The notes under the pieces were generated by a model. That model searched no databases, was not told the origin of the DNA, and saw only the letters and a program-made list of their open reading frames with translations. From Candidatus Thermokryptus mobilis (GTDB lineage: Bacteria; Bacteroidota; Ignavibacteria; Kryptoniales; Kryptoniaceae): a DNA stretch of 64,000 nucleotides. The stretch is from assembly GCF_900070205.1 (NCBI RefSeq), contig NZ_FAOO01000005.1, positions 66,512 through 130,511 of the forward strand. The letters are read 5' to 3'. The position numbers and the translations under genes are program-made. Below are positions 43,184-54,054 of this stretch, piece after piece (within the stretch, counting starts at the first letter, position 1; the number at the start of each line of letters is the position of its first letter).

Positions 43184-46102
43184 TTATTTTAACAAGACCA
43201 TTTTATTTACAGCGCTAAATCTACCGGCTTTGACCCTATAGAGATAAACCCCGCTCGGTAAGTCGCCAGCCTTGAATTTAACAACTTTTGTCCCAGCGTC
43301 AAATCTCTCATCATCAATTAAAACCTTCACCCTTTTGCCCAAGACATTAAAAATTTCAATTGTTACATCCGCCGGCTCTGGAAGATCAAACTTTATATTC
43401 GTCTCATTGTTGAACGGGTTTGGATAATTTTGATATAATGTGAACTTTTTCGGTAAAGTTTGTTCAAATCCAGTGTCCGTAATCAACTGATTCCATCTCA
43501 TCCTTGCCCTTAAAACCGAATTTCTCAAAACGCTCAAGCTATCTCCACAAACGATGGCAAATCCAATTTTTAAGGTATCACCATTTTTCAAAGTTCCAGT
43601 TCCTCCTGATATCACAACTGATACATCTCCTGCTCCCGCTGTATTTCTCCTCACACCTTTATAACTTAACGCTTGCCATTTCTCACTTTTTGTGAAGCCA
43701 TCATAAATCCCCCAAAGCGAATCGCCAGCATTGTTTATAAACCAAATGCCCTGCCCATTCCCACTAACAAGTGCAATTCCAGCTAATGTTTTTTCACCGT
43801 TTGGGTCAACATCATAAACATAAACGAAATCACCTATTGGATCATATTTTATGACATTTTCATAAGCACTCCCAAGGTCAAAATCAAGAAACAACCCGGC
43901 TCGGAAATTTAAATAATCACTCCCCGATTTATTTATAACCGAGTATTTCAAAAGCACAAAGTTCATATCATCAAATGTCTGATCAAAAGAGAAACTATTC
44001 AAAATGACATCAACACCAACTTTATTTTGCGATGGCGCAAGCGAATCTGTGAAGATGGAGAATCCATCTTGAGCGGAAATATCTCCTGGGGTTATCAACT
44101 TGAAGGATGTCTTAGAAGAGAAATCATCCCTTTGATGTTGCCCGGTTTCGTCCCTCGCAACATCAACAATTGAAGAACTGCTGACCCCAACCATAAAAGC
44201 GCCCTCAAATAATAGATTATTTCCATCCTTGTAAATCAAACCTTTACCTTGAGTGTTATGCGGGTAATCGTTAAAAGCGAGATTCCCACGACTCGTCACC
44301 GTTAAAGTTACAAAATTAGCGTTGTGATCTCTGTAAGTTGGTCGGACCAAAATCTTGAAATAAGCGAAATCGTTATAAGCACCAGAGGAAATTTTAACGA
44401 CGAACTTGATTGTATAATTTTCCGGGGTCGTCGGTAAAATTTGAAACTTGAATGGCTCTTCGTAGTTGCTCTTTGACTGTAAAGTTCCAAGTGAGCCGAT
44501 TGTGAATGTCCCGCTTATTATCTGAACATAGGGGTCGCTTGCTTCAAGGCGAGCGATTAAATTTGAAGCTGGGTCAAGATAATTTCTAAAGACACCTTTA
44601 ATTTGAATAACCTCCCCGGGGTCAATAGCACCATCCTTATTTCCGAGAGAATCATCAACAAAGAAATCCTCAAACCTAACAGCCGGGGAACTTATCGTCA
44701 GTGCCCTATAGGCATTCACTCTGCCAAAACCGAGCTGATATCTATAATACGGATTTTTATCGTCAATCGGGTCAGCGCTAACTCTAATTTTTTCGGCGAC
44801 TTGCAAAGGAGAAAGCCCCGGGAATTTAGCCCTGACAAGCCCAGCAATACCTGCAACAAGTGGGCTTGCCATTGATGTACCCGTTAAACTTTCATAAGTA
44901 TCGTTATACCAGGTATTGTAAATCCCTCCATCAACAGAAAAAACACCTCCCGGGGCACAAACATCAATCGTCTCACCGAAATTTGAATATCCAGCTTTAA
45001 CATCATTTGAATCAACAGAGGCAACGCTTAAGACATATTTATATCCCGATGGCGAATGAAATTCATCGCTTCTTCCATTGCCTGCAGCTGCTACAACAAG
45101 AGCGCCTTTTGAAGTCGCATAATTTATAATTTCTTGCTCAAATCTGGAACCGCCACCGCCACCCCAACTGCAATTTATAACCTTCGCACCGTTATCAACA
45201 GCATAAACTATACCTTCGTAGCCATAATAGATTAAATTTTCGTTATCATTGTCAATTGAAACTTTCACTGCCATAATTTTACATTTAAAACCAGCTCCTG
45301 CAACTCCAATTCCATTGTTTGTAACCGCAGAGGCAATTCCAGCGACATGCGTGCCGTGAACCGGCTTTTTTTCGCTTGGATCGTTATCCTGCTTTCCCCT
45401 GTCATTGTTGAAATTATCCTTACCGCCAAAGTCCCACCCAATGAAATCATCAACATAACCATTTCCATCGTCATCAATACCGTTGTTTGGAATCTCGCGC
45501 CAATTGCGCCATATATTCCCAGCAAGGTCCGGATGATCAAGGTCAACGCCAGTGTCAACAATACCTATGACAACATTTGTATCACCTTGAGTTATATCCC
45601 AAGCAGACGGAAGTTGAACCTTCCGCAAATACCACTGATATGTTTGAAAATAAGGATCGCTAGGTATGAAATTTGGTTTGTAAATATAATGCGGTTCGGC
45701 ATATTCAACACTGCTAAGACGTGAAAGCTTTGAGACAACTAAATCAACATCCATCATCTCAGAAAACCTAACTAGATAAATCAAACCCAAATCAATCTCA
45801 CCTTTTTTCAAGCTTTTCCCAACCTTCTCAGGGAACATCGGTTCAACCGAAGTTATCCCAAGTTGCCCAGCAACATTATTGAACTCATCTATTTCAACTT
45901 TTTTCAAGCCGAGAAAATTTTTATATCCCTCCTTGAACTTAACAATAGCGATCCCCGGTATATATCTTTTTTCGACCTTATGCCCACCATTTCGCAAGTT
46001 AAATTCAACGCCATAAATTTCAACCTTTTCGTCAGCAGTCCTAAAAACTGGCGAAATTAAAACTAAAAGAAAAATCATCAAAAGAAAAACTATGTATCTC
46101 AT
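43184..46102 (-). CDS. Secreted subtilisin-family protease with T9SS sorting domain
   Basis: 972 residues. Signal peptide (1 to about 20), an N-terminal propeptide (about 40-135), then the S8 domain with Asp183 (IVDTGVDLDHPDL), His249 (HGTHVAGIA), oxyanion Asn342 region (AAAGNGRSDEF) and Ser410 (GTSMASPLVAG). An insert DDDGNGYVDDFIGWDFG near 210-226 looks calcium-binding. Two beta-rich domains follow. The last 85 residues, starting LYQNYPNPFNNETNIKFDLP and ending VNKMVLLK, are the type A T9SS C-terminal domain, so it is exported by type IX secretion. Substrate: probably protein scavenged outside the cell. Confidence 0.93.
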   Translation of the reverse strand: MRYIVFLLMIFLLVLISPVFRTADEKVEIYGVEFNLRNGGHKVEKRYIPGIAIVKFKEGYKNFLGLKKVEIDEFNNVAGQLGITSVEPMFPEKVGKSLKKGEIDLGLIYLVRFSEMMDVDLVVSKLSRLSSVEYAEPHYIYKPNFIPSDPYFQTYQWYLRKVQLPSAWDITQGDTNVVIGIVDTGVDLDHPDLAGNIWRNWREIPNNGIDDDGNGYVDDFIGWDFGGKDNFNNDRGKQDNDPSEKKPVHGTHVAGIASAVTNNGIGVAGAGFKCKIMAVKVSIDNDNENLIYYGYEGIVYAVDNGAKVINCSWGGGGGSRFEQEIINYATSKGALVVAAAGNGRSDEFHSPSGYKYVLSVASVDSNDVKAGYSNFGETIDVCAPGGVFSVDGGIYNTWYNDTYESLTGTSMASPLVAGIAGLVRAKFPGLSPLQVAEKIRVSADPIDDKNPYYRYQLGFGRVNAYRALTISSPAVRFEDFFVDDSLGNKDGAIDPGEVIQIKGVFRNYLDPASNLIARLEASDPYVQIISGTFTIGSLGTLQSKSNYEEPFKFQILPTTPENYTIKFVVKISSGAYNDFAYFKILVRPTYRDHNANFVTLTVTSRGNLAFNDYPHNTQGKGLIYKDGNNLLFEGAFMVGVSSSSIVDVARDETGQHQRDDFSSKTSFKLITPGDISAQDGFSIFTDSLAPSQNKVGVDVILNSFSFDQTFDDMNFVLLKYSVINKSGSDYLNFRAGLFLDFDLGSAYENVIKYDPIGDFVYVYDVDPNGEKTLAGIALVSGNGQGIWFINNAGDSLWGIYDGFTKSEKWQALSYKGVRRNTAGAGDVSVVISGGTGTLKNGDTLKIGFAIVCGDSLSVLRNSVLRARMRWNQLITDTGFEQTLPKKFTLYQNYPNPFNNETNIKFDLPEPADVTIEIFNVLGKRVKVLIDDERFDAGTKVVKFKAGDLPSGVYLYRVKAGRFSAVNKMVLLK

Positions 46103-46120
46103 CTCAAGCTACATTATATT

Positions 46121-47005
46121 TTAAAACGAAAAACCAAAACCAGCCGAAAGAACATTGACATTTCCAACCGAATAATCAACATTTAAATCAAAAATCGCAA
46201 GACCAAGCTTAAATCCAGCTGTCGCTCTGAAATTATTCTTCCCCTTGAGTGAAAAACTCAAATTTTGCTTTTGAGCTCCTGGGAGAGGTGGCTCGTAGGT
46301 GTAGTTTATATCTGCTGAGAAAGATTCATACCCAACACCGCCATAAAGCGTAAAAAATATAAAGCTCTTGCTTGCGTGAACATTCACATTTAAAGCTGTT
46401 GCCTTAAGATATGATCCAACTTTCAACTGCTGATAAACGCCTTGGATGGCGACATTTATTGGGAACATCGGTATATATTGACTTATACTGTGTCCCAGAC
46501 CAATCCCCAAAAGATTTACACTTCCAATGTCATCGTCAATTTTTATAGACGGGACAAATCTTACGAGAAGTTCAGAGTTCATAGTTGAAAAAGCAACTTG
46601 TGGAACGGCAAGCGGAACAACTTCCAACCCAACGCCACCTGGCAAGTTAACATCCTGGATGTTTTTATATTTTGTCTTTGCCCCGGCATTTTTATCACCT
46701 AAAACTGTAGCGGTATTAACCGTTGAAGGATCATAATCAGAGCCAAGTTCAGCAGTAAATGTCTTCATTGATGATGGGACGAAAACACCCATTGCTTTAA
46801 CGCCGACATAAAATCCGAAAAGTTTGCTCATTGAAGCGGTATGATAAAGCCCGGAGTTTAAATTAGCCCCCATCACATCAACAAGTGGTTGGATATAACC
46901 TTTTGCAGCGGATTGGGGAAAGCTTGTGAGATTTTCGTCAACCTGAGCGAAAACAAAAGAAGAAAAAATTAAAAATATACCTACTAACCGAATTGCTTGC
47001 CTCAT
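46121..47005 (-). CDS. Predicted outer-membrane protein, DUF6588-like
   Basis: 294 residues with a signal peptide (about 1-20, FLIFSSFVFAQ). The mature protein is beta-rich, with motifs YIQPLVDVMGANLNSGLYHT and FGFYVGVKAMGVFVP, resembling the DUF6588 group of Bacteroidota outer-membrane proteins, and ends in a strand NVLSAGFGFSF. GGAGGG lies 5 bases before the ATG. Function unknown. It is in the same direction and 18 bases upstream of the subtilase gene. Confidence 0.75.
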   Translation of the reverse strand: MRQAIRLVGIFLIFSSFVFAQVDENLTSFPQSAAKGYIQPLVDVMGANLNSGLYHTASMSKLFGFYVGVKAMGVFVPSSMKTFTAELGSDYDPSTVNTATVLGDKNAGAKTKYKNIQDVNLPGGVGLEVVPLAVPQVAFSTMNSELLVRFVPSIKIDDDIGSVNLLGIGLGHSISQYIPMFPINVAIQGVYQQLKVGSYLKATALNVNVHASKSFIFFTLYGGVGYESFSADINYTYEPPLPGAQKQNLSFSLKGKNNFRATAGFKLGLAIFDLNVDYSVGNVNVLSAGFGFSF

Positions 47006-47032
47006 TTTTCCCTCCGTTTTTTGGTTTTTAAA

Positions 47033-48004
47033 TTAGCTCACTCTTTCAAGAACGAAATCTGCAAGTTTTAAAAGTGATCCCCGTGCTGGGGAATCCGGAA
47101 AATCAAATATAAATCCCTTCGCTCTGTCAAGATATTCTTCCGCGACTTTCAGTGTGTAATCAATGCCACCATAACTTTTCACGAAATCAATCACATAAGA
47201 AATATCTTTCTTCGTCAGATTATTTTTTATGATTTTAATCACACGCCTTGCTTCTTTACGAGACGAGTTTTTCAAAGCGTAGATTAATGGTAGCGTTATC
47301 TTTCCATCTTTTATATCTGCACCAACTGGTTTTCCTGTTATTGAACTGTCACCTGTGTAATCAAGCAAGTCATCTCTTAGCTGAAATGCAACGCCTATAT
47401 TTTCTCCGTAATTTTTCAATTTTACCCTGACAAATTCATCATCGGTTGCGCTTGCTGCGCCGAGCTCGCAACAAGCGGAAATTAAAGATGCTGTTTTATC
47501 CGATATTATCCTGAAATAAACTTCCTCGTCAATTAAATTTGACCTTGAGCTTTGAATCTCAAGCAATTCCCCCTCACTCATCCTTTTAACAGCATTGCTT
47601 GTTATATGAAGAAAGTCATATTCCTTATGCCTTAGAGAAATCAACAACCCCTGCGCTAAGAAAAAATCGCCCATCAAGACAGCAACTTTATTTCCCCATA
47701 TCGCATTTATTGACGGGAAACCACGCCTCATATCTGACTCGTCAACAACATCGTCATGTATAAGTGTCGCGGTGTGAAGAAGCTCGGCAAGCGTAGCAGC
47801 ATGATAGGTGGCTTCATTTATCTCACCGACAAGCTTTGCAGAAAGCAAAACGAGAGTTGGTCTGATCCTTTTCCCTTTTTGTCTGAGGATGTAATGCGAA
47901 ATTATATTTAAAAGTTTCACTTGTGAAAACATCGTGCGCCTAAAAATTCTCTCAAATTCAAGTAGTTCCTTTTGTATCGGTTGTATAATTTCCTTTAAAT
48001 TCAC
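47033..48004 (-). CDS. Polyprenyl diphosphate synthase
   Basis: Trans-isoprenyl chain elongation, probably the heptaprenyl/octaprenyl side chain of menaquinone; 323 residues. The two aspartate-rich motifs are LIHDDVVDES (Asp84/Asp85/Asp88) and FQLRDDLLDYTGD. GKRIRPTLVLL precedes the first. Translation starts with GTG after AAGGTGAA. The chain length is not decided by the sequence. Works with the MqnD-like protein only if that is truly in menaquinone synthesis. Confidence 0.92.
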   Translation of the reverse strand: MNLKEIIQPIQKELLEFERIFRRTMFSQVKLLNIISHYILRQKGKRIRPTLVLLSAKLVGEINEATYHAATLAELLHTATLIHDDVVDESDMRRGFPSINAIWGNKVAVLMGDFFLAQGLLISLRHKEYDFLHITSNAVKRMSEGELLEIQSSRSNLIDEEVYFRIISDKTASLISACCELGAASATDDEFVRVKLKNYGENIGVAFQLRDDLLDYTGDSSITGKPVGADIKDGKITLPLIYALKNSSRKEARRVIKIIKNNLTKKDISYVIDFVKSYGGIDYTLKVAEEYLDRAKGFIFDFPDSPARGSLLKLADFVLERVS

Positions 48005-48022
48005 AACTTCACCTTTTTTGTT

Positions 48023-48778
48023 TTAAACACTTGGCTTTTTACCTGTTAATTTAACGACGAAAATGCTCAGTTCATATAGAAGATAAAGCGGTATTGCAAG
48101 TGCCGCTTGGCTTGCGATATCAGGACCTGGGGTCAGGACAGCAGCGATTATCAAAATGAGGACAACCGCATGTTTTCTATAATGTCTCATAAAAGCTGGG
48201 GTTAAAATTCCAAGACGTCCGAGGAAAAAAGAAACCATTGGCAATTCAAAAACTATTCCCGATGCAAGGATAAGCCCGATGACGAAACTTATGTATTCAT
48301 TTATTGCTATGATATTTTTTATCTCACTGCTACCAAACTCGGCAAAAAACTTTAATGAGATAGGCAAAAGGACAAAGTAAGCGAAGATAAGCCCAGCAAA
48401 AAAACAAAATGAAGAAAAAGCGACAATCCACAAGACATATTTTCTCTCCTTTGGAAGGAGCCCCGGCTCAACGAATTTCCAAATTTGATAAAGTGTGAAG
48501 GGAAAACTCAAAACAATACCTGATATGACGACGACTTGCATATAAAGCATGAACTGTCCATATGGCTTGAGATTTTGGAGTGTAAAGCCAGCTTTTTTAG
48601 CTGGGACGATTAAAATCCCGTTGACGATTTCATCGCTGAAGAAAGCACAAATTATAACCCCGATTAAAATTCCAAGAAGTGATTTTATTATCCTTGATCT
48701 TAATTCTTCAAGGTGCTCCCAAAATGTCATTTCTTTCTCATACACTTGTGCGGTGTTTTCCGTTTTCGCCTCAGCCAT
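48023..48778 (-). CDS. tatC: Twin-arginine translocase subunit TatC
   Basis: Core receptor for folded protein export, six hydrophobic segments, 251 residues. Conserved features: MTFWEHLEELRSRIIKSL at the N-terminus, FEPGLLPKERKY-like WKFVEPGLLPKERKYVLWI, and FELPMVSFFLGRLG. No tatA/tatB gene beside it. Upstream is tRNA-Leu, 92 bases away, and the gene could be read through from that promoter. Confidence 0.95.
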   Translation of the reverse strand: MAEAKTENTAQVYEKEMTFWEHLEELRSRIIKSLLGILIGVIICAFFSDEIVNGILIVPAKKAGFTLQNLKPYGQFMLYMQVVVISGIVLSFPFTLYQIWKFVEPGLLPKERKYVLWIVAFSSFCFFAGLIFAYFVLLPISLKFFAEFGSSEIKNIIAINEYISFVIGLILASGIVFELPMVSFFLGRLGILTPAFMRHYRKHAVVLILIIAAVLTPGPDIASQAALAIPLYLLYELSIFVVKLTGKKPSV

Positions 48779-48870
48779 AATAAAATTGGTTTATCTTCGC
48801 AAACTTTTTGATTAAGTTAATTATTTAGAAAGTTAAAATCAAAAAATCCCCCATTTTTCGGAATGATTTG

Positions 48871-48955
48871 TGCCCGGGGCGGGATTCGAACCCGCACGGG
48901 CTTAAAGCCCACTACACCCTGAATGTAGCGCGTCTCCCAGTTCCGCCACCCGGGC
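48871..48955 (-). tRNA. tRNA-Leu (CAG)
   Basis: 85-base tRNA with long variable arm. Acceptor GCCCGGG / CCCGGGC, anticodon loop TTCAGGG (anticodon CAG), variable arm GTGGGCTTTAAGCCCGT, T-loop GGTTCGAATCC, discriminator A. Confidence 0.96.
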
Positions 48956-48965
48956 AAAATTCAAC

Positions 48966-48996
48966 TAAATTTATCGCTTGTGAAAAAAATTTCAAA
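48966..48996 (-). promoter_or_regulatory. Promoter of tRNA-Leu
   Basis: On the minus strand TTTG (48993-48996), 19 bases, TAAATTTA (48966-48973); one mismatch from the Bacteroidota consensus. It lies 11 bases upstream of the mature 5' end. Confidence 0.55.
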
Positions 48997-49057
48997 ATTT
49001 GCTTTTAAATTCCATTTTTGCAAATTTTTACAGCGTGAAAACAAAAATCAATAAAAA

Positions 49058-49447
49058 ATGAAACCCGAACTTTTAATCTCGTTGCTAATTTTAACTTTGG
49101 GTTGCAAAATCGTTGGACAAGAAGATGAATTCATCTACGGAAAAATTTATGTCAACTCAATTGTGGTAGATGACAGCGTAAAATTCGGTGAAACATTCAC
49201 TGTTAAAATCTATGGATCGTTCCCAACCCCAGGTTGGCAAATCTTCAAACACGAGATAAACGAAACAGAAAGTAAAATTGAGATCACACCGATTGCAAGG
49301 ATTCGTAAGGATATAATTGTCCCACAAGTTTTGACCCCTTGTTCTACATCCGTTGAGTTACTTTGCAAAACAAAATCCGACTCTTTAAAAATAGTTGCAG
49401 TGGGAAGAACATCAAAAATTGAAAAGACAGTAAGAGTTGTAAAGTAA
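49058..49447 (+). CDS. Small predicted lipoprotein
   Basis: 129 residues, family not recognised. Signal peptide MKPELLISLLILTLGC with a possible lipid-anchor Cys16. The mature domain is predicted beta-rich (for example IYVNSIVVDDSVKFGETFTV and DDIIVPQVLTP-like IRKDIIVPQVLTPC), with two further cysteines about 8 residues apart that could form a disulfide (PCSTSVELLC). Co-directional with ribD, 5 bases upstream of it. Function unknown. Confidence 0.68.
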   Translation: MKPELLISLLILTLGCKIVGQEDEFIYGKIYVNSIVVDDSVKFGETFTVKIYGSFPTPGWQIFKHEINETESKIEITPIARIRKDIIVPQVLTPCSTSVELLCKTKSDSLKIVAVGRTSKIEKTVRVVK

Positions 49448-49452
49448 AACCT

Positions 49453-50574
49453 ATGCCGGCGAAAATTGGAATAGAAAAGAAAGACGAATTTTACATCGCA
49501 AGATGTTTTCAGCTTGCTTTAAAAGGCAAGGGTTATGTTAGCCCGAACCCAATGGTCGGTTGCGTTATAGTGAAGGACAATAAGATAATCGGAGAGGGCT
49601 ATCACGAAAAATATGGCGAAGCACATGCGGAGGTAAATGCAATTAAAAACGCAACAGAAAGCGTTGAAGGCGCAACCCTTTATGTTAACCTTGAACCGTG
49701 CGTTCACTACGGCAAAACACCACCTTGTGTTGACCTGATAATTGAATCAAAAATAAAAAGAGTTGTCATCTCAACAATTGACCCAAATCCACTTGTCAAC
49801 GGCAAAGGTATTGAGAAATTGAAAAACGCAGGAATTGAGGTCACCGTTGGAGTCCTTGAAAAAGACGCAAAGAAACTAAACGAATTTTTCTTCAAATATA
49901 TAACTCAAGGAATTCCATTCGTCGGTTTAAAAATCGCACAGACAATTGACGCAAAAATTGCCGACATTGAAGGAAACTCAAAATGGATAACCAATGAACA
50001 ATCACTCCACTATGTCCATCAACTTCGCCATGAATACGATGCTGTCTTAATCGGTAGTCGCACCGCAAAACTTGATAACCCGAATTTGACAGTTCGTCTC
50101 GTTGAAGGAAGAAACCCGTATAGAATAGTGCTTGATTCAACTTTAAGTTTACCCTTAGAACTTAACATCTTTTCCGACAGCAACAAGGATAAGACAATTG
50201 TTTTCACTTCGGCTGAGTCTTTCAGGGAAAAGAAGGAAAAAATTGAAAAACTTGATTCGCTTGGGATAAAAGTTATTCCTGTTAAATCATCAAGGAAAAA
50301 ACTTGACTTGAAAGAGGTTTTGGAAAAACTTGCGCAACTTGAGATTGCCTCGGTTTTGGTTGAAGGTGGCGGTAAAATTTTCACCGAATTTTTAAAACGA
50401 AAACTCGCCGACAAAGTTTATGTATTCATAGCTCCTAAAATTCTCGGCAAAGGGATACAAAGCATAGGTGACATCGGAATAAAATCAATAAAGGAAATCA
50501 TCACTTTGAAAGATATATCAATACAAAATTTCGGAGATGATGTTCTAATAACTGGCTATCTACGGACTGATTAA
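49453..50574 (+). CDS. ribD: Bifunctional riboflavin deaminase/reductase
   Basis: 373 residues. The N-terminal deaminase has the zinc ligands His58, Cys83 and Cys92 with catalytic Glu60 (HAEVNA and [12 protein letters not shown]), converting the pyrimidine intermediate; the C-terminal reductase (from about residue 150) has [15 protein letters not shown] and [15 protein letters not shown]. Converges on rodA with a 4-base overlap. No other rib gene here. Supplies flavin for the flavoproteins in the cell. Confidence 0.94.
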   Translation: MPAKIGIEKKDEFYIARCFQLALKGKGYVSPNPMVGCVIVKDNKIIGEGYHEKYGEAHAEVNAIKNATESVEGATLYVNLEPCVHYGKTPPCVDLIIESKIKRVVISTIDPNPLVNGKGIEKLKNAGIEVTVGVLEKDAKKLNEFFFKYITQGIPFVGLKIAQTIDAKIADIEGNSKWITNEQSLHYVHQLRHEYDAVLIGSRTAKLDNPNLTVRLVEGRNPYRIVLDSTLSLPLELNIFSDSNKDKTIVFTSAESFREKKEKIEKLDSLGIKVIPVKSSRKKLDLKEVLEKLAQLEIASVLVEGGGKIFTEFLKRKLADKVYVFIAPKILGKGIQSIGDIGIKSIKEIITLKDISIQNFGDDVLITGYLRTD

Positions 50575-51794
50575 AACAGTTCCCTTCTATTTGCGTAAAA
50601 ATTCAAAAGCAAGCCAACCATCGCCATATTCATCCACATCGCTGAACCGCCATAACTTAAAAATGGTAACCAAATCCCAATCACTGGCGAAAGACCAAGC
50701 GTCATACCTATGTTCACAACAACATGGAAAGTCCAAGTTGAGAAAATTCCAATCGCGACTAAACTTGCAAACCTTTGCTTTAAAATTGATGCGAGGTTTA
50801 AAATTCGCCATAACAGAATAAAATAAAGGATCAAAATTATAGCCGAACCGATGAATCCGAATTCTTCCGCTGGAACACAAAATATAAAATCCGTCCACTG
50901 CGCTGGGACAAACCTCAACTGTGTCTGCGTCCCCTTTAAAAAACCTTTACCAGTTAGCCCACCTGAACCAATAGCTATTTTTGATTGTATGACATTATAT
51001 CCCGCACCGAGAGGGTCACTTGATGGATTGAGAAAAGTCGCAATGCGTTTTTGTTGATGCGGTTTTAAAACTTTATGATAAATATGTTCGCTTGTCAACC
51101 CAACCATAAGATTAAGGGCGATGACCAAAAAAGTCAAAATCAAAGACCTCCTCATCAGAATAAAAACAAGCGTAGTCAAAATCAGAGTGATTATAAAAAT
51201 CTTCACACTTAAAAAAGATGCCAGAATCACTATCATCGGCGCCACGATTAAAAGAAGCCAAAACACCGGAACACCAGCCCAAAAAAGCATCCCAATGAAA
51301 ATTCCCCCGAAAACAATAGCAGTTCCAAGGTCAGGTTGTAAAATTACAAGAAAAATAGGAATTAATGTTAAAACAGCTGAAACGATCAAAGTTATAATTC
51401 TGTCTGGCTCAACATTTCTTCTTGAAAGAAAATAAGCCAAGATTAAAATAGTTGTAAACTTAGCAAATTCCGACGGTTGAAACTGAAACCTCCCGATCTG
51501 TATCCAGGACTCTGAACCAGATGTTTTCTTACCGATAAATAAAACTATGACAAGGAAAATGGTAGACAAAATATAAAGCCAAACCGACAGTCGGATCAAC
51601 TTTTGAACTGGGAAAAAATAGAAAAACAAAGCAACAAGCAAACCGCTGAAAATCCAAAGCACATGTTTAACAAAAATTGAATACTGCCCCGGTAAATTGG
51701 TTGCGCTATAAACCGAAAGCAAACTTATCAATACAAGCCCTAAAAAAGGGATCAAAATTTTAAAGTCAATTTTATCGGCTATTCCTCTTTCCAT
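50571..51794 (-). CDS. rodA: Peptidoglycan glycosyltransferase RodA
   Basis: SEDS-family polymerase of the elongasome, 407 residues with about ten transmembrane segments. [20 protein letters not shown] with [32 protein letters not shown] and [18 protein letters not shown] are the conserved SEDS signatures. It overlaps the PBP2 gene by 16 bases, and the operon continues from mreB. With PBP2 it builds the lateral wall. Confidence 0.95.
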   Translation of the reverse strand: MERGIADKIDFKILIPFLGLVLISLLSVYSATNLPGQYSIFVKHVLWIFSGLLVALFFYFFPVQKLIRLSVWLYILSTIFLVIVLFIGKKTSGSESWIQIGRFQFQPSEFAKFTTILILAYFLSRRNVEPDRIITLIVSAVLTLIPIFLVILQPDLGTAIVFGGIFIGMLFWAGVPVFWLLLIVAPMIVILASFLSVKIFIITLILTTLVFILMRRSLILTFLVIALNLMVGLTSEHIYHKVLKPHQQKRIATFLNPSSDPLGAGYNVIQSKIAIGSGGLTGKGFLKGTQTQLRFVPAQWTDFIFCVPAEEFGFIGSAIILILYFILLWRILNLASILKQRFASLVAIGIFSTWTFHVVVNIGMTLGLSPVIGIWLPFLSYGGSAMWMNMAMVGLLLNFYANRRELF

Positions 51795-53563
51795 TTCACA
51801 AGTTTAAACTCTGCTCTTTGATTTTTAAGTTCAAAGTACTTTTTAACTATTTCCCTTGCTATTGGTGCAGCAACTGCGCCACCAAACCCAGCGTTTTCAA
51901 CTATGATAGCAAAAGCAATTTCTGGGTTTTCATACGGGGCGAAACCTATAAACCAAGCGTGGTCATTTCCGTGTGGATTTTGCGCCGTTCCCGTCTTACC
52001 CGCAACATTTACGCCTTCAACCCGCGCTGACTTCCCCGTACCGTTAGAGCCATTGACGACAAGATACATCGCCTCACGGACTATGTCAAAAGCTTGTTTT
52101 GAAACGGGGATTTGACGAGTATAATATGATACCTCTTCAACTTTGCCAGTTCTTTTATTCACGACTTTTTTGACGAGATGTGGCTGATGATAATTTCCAT
52201 AATTGGCTAAAGCCATGGCATAGCATGCCATTTGAAGAGGCGTTGCGCTTATCTCTCCTTGACCTATCGCTAAACTTATCAAATAACCCTTGGTCCATTT
52301 ATTCACTCCATAAACACGATTGAAATAATCCGTTGATGGCAAAATCCCTGAAACCTCTTCTAACAAATCAACACCTGTTTTCTTACCGAATCCAAAAAGC
52401 GAGCCATATTTTGACCACTCATCAAAATTCACTCTCAACATCAAATTATAGAAGTAAACATTACAAGACACCTCAATCGCCTCTGTCAAATTAACCCAAC
52501 CATGACCGCGGCTTGTATGACATTTGAAAACCTTATTCCCATAGACGAAGTAACCGGGACAATAAACTTTCCAATTTAAATCAACCGCCCCTGTTTCAAG
52601 AGCAGTGATCGCAAGAATCATTTTAAAAGTTGAACCTGGGGAATACAAACCAGTGATAGCTCTGTTCAAAAGTGGCTTGCGCGGGTCATTGTTAAGTGAA
52701 TTCCAAAATTCAGGTGGAGTATAACCACTGAGCGAAGAAAGGTCATAATTTGGTTTGCTGACCATAGCGAGAATTTCACCATTTCTCGGATCAATCACAA
52801 CAGCCGAACCCGACTTTCCTTCAAAGAGACCTTCAATAAAAGATTGCAATTCTAGATCAATTGTCAAAATAAGATCAGAACCCTCCGAAGGCGGTATATC
52901 GCTCCTCCCATCGTTATATCTACCAACGAATCTACCAAAAGCATCAACCATAACAAAACTATAACCTTTTTCCCCCTTTATTATCAACTCATAACTTTTT
53001 TCAAGTCCAGAATGACCTATTTGATCCCCTGACTTATAGAGACCCTTATATACCGAAAGCATATCTGGAGTGATCTCTTTAACATACCCAAGTATATGTG
53101 AAGCAACGGTTGGTTCTCTATAATTTCTCTTATGTTCAATTAAGTAATCAACACCCTTTAATTCATCGCGATGTTCTTCAATATAAGCTATAGCACTAAT
53201 CGGGGCATCGCGGCGAATTCTAACCTGGGCAAAAGGTGAGGGAGCGCTTTTGATTTTATCAACTATGTAATTTTTATCAACCTTCAAAATCCTGGCAAGA
53301 AGCTCAAGATTTTTCATATCAAACTCATAAGGTGTTATGATAACCGTATAAGCTGGAGCGTTGTCAACTATTATCTTGCCATTCCTATCAAGTATCAATC
53401 CTCTAATTGGATCGTGCTGAAGTGCTTTTATGCTATTCGTTTGCGCCTGCTTTTTGTATTCAGCATCGCGATACAACTGAAGCTCATATAATCTGAGCAT
53501 AAAGGAAAAGAAAATAAGCGAAATTAAAATTTTAAGAAATTTCAACCTGAAATTTTCACTCAT
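51779..53563 (-). CDS. mrdA: Penicillin-binding protein 2 (transpeptidase)
   Basis: Class B PBP of the elongasome, 594 residues. N-terminal membrane anchor (about 10-25), pedestal domain with [19 protein letters not shown], then the transpeptidase with SxxK SPGSTFKM (about residue 311), SxN-type SCNVYFYN and KTGTAQNP (about 529). All catalytic motifs are intact. Starts 4 bases inside mreD. Cross-links strands made by RodA. Confidence 0.95.
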   Translation of the reverse strand: MSENFRLKFLKILISLIFFSFMLRLYELQLYRDAEYKKQAQTNSIKALQHDPIRGLILDRNGKIIVDNAPAYTVIITPYEFDMKNLELLARILKVDKNYIVDKIKSAPSPFAQVRIRRDAPISAIAYIEEHRDELKGVDYLIEHKRNYREPTVASHILGYVKEITPDMLSVYKGLYKSGDQIGHSGLEKSYELIIKGEKGYSFVMVDAFGRFVGRYNDGRSDIPPSEGSDLILTIDLELQSFIEGLFEGKSGSAVVIDPRNGEILAMVSKPNYDLSSLSGYTPPEFWNSLNNDPRKPLLNRAITGLYSPGSTFKMILAITALETGAVDLNWKVYCPGYFVYGNKVFKCHTSRGHGWVNLTEAIEVSCNVYFYNLMLRVNFDEWSKYGSLFGFGKKTGVDLLEEVSGILPSTDYFNRVYGVNKWTKGYLISLAIGQGEISATPLQMACYAMALANYGNYHQPHLVKKVVNKRTGKVEEVSYYTRQIPVSKQAFDIVREAMYLVVNGSNGTGKSARVEGVNVAGKTGTAQNPHGNDHAWFIGFAPYENPEIAFAIIVENAGFGGAVAAPIAREIVKKYFELKNQRAEFKLVKWKEE

Positions 53564-54042
53564 AAAATATGTGACCTCCTTGATGTTGCAAAAATTGGAA
53601 CAAGGGATAAAATCGTCGTATAAATCGCCCCACCGATAAGTATCTTAATAATTTCACTTGTTTCAAATTCACGACCAAGTATATCAACCGAAAAATAAAC
53701 TGCATTATTCACAACAGAGCATAAAAAAACGATTTGCGGAAAGCGAAATGTCCCAGTATTGACATCAATTTTTGCCTCATCATAGAAAAAACCAGCTATA
53801 AAGCCACATATCGTTTTTGAAAGAGCAGAAAGCCCAGGCGTGAAATCAACTGTGTAATCCAAAAGTAAGCCAGAGATGAATCCAGCAATGCTTCCGGCAA
53901 TTTGCCCATTTTTCAAAGCAACATAAACGACAAATATAAGCATCAAATCAGGCGTAATCTGGCTGATTGACATCAAAGGAACAACCGCAATGCTCAAAAG
54001 CAATATGATCAATCCGGTGATTAAGTATCTTATATAGAGCAT
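53560..54042 (-). CDS. mreD: Rod shape-determining protein MreD
   Basis: 160-residue inner-membrane protein with about five or six hydrophobic helices, fourth gene of the mre operon's usual order. Seen are QITPDLMLIFVVYVALKNGQ and AGSIAGFISGLLLDYT with PGLSALSKTICGFIAG, typical of MreD. The ATG at 54042 is preceded by an in-frame TTG that I did not use. Forms the membrane complex with MreC. Confidence 0.9.
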   Translation of the reverse strand: MLYIRYLITGLIILLLSIAVVPLMSISQITPDLMLIFVVYVALKNGQIAGSIAGFISGLLLDYTVDFTPGLSALSKTICGFIAGFFYDEAKIDVNTGTFRFPQIVFLCSVVNNAVYFSVDILGREFETSEIIKILIGGAIYTTILSLVPIFATSRRSHIL

Positions 54043-54054
54043 CAAATAAGAACT

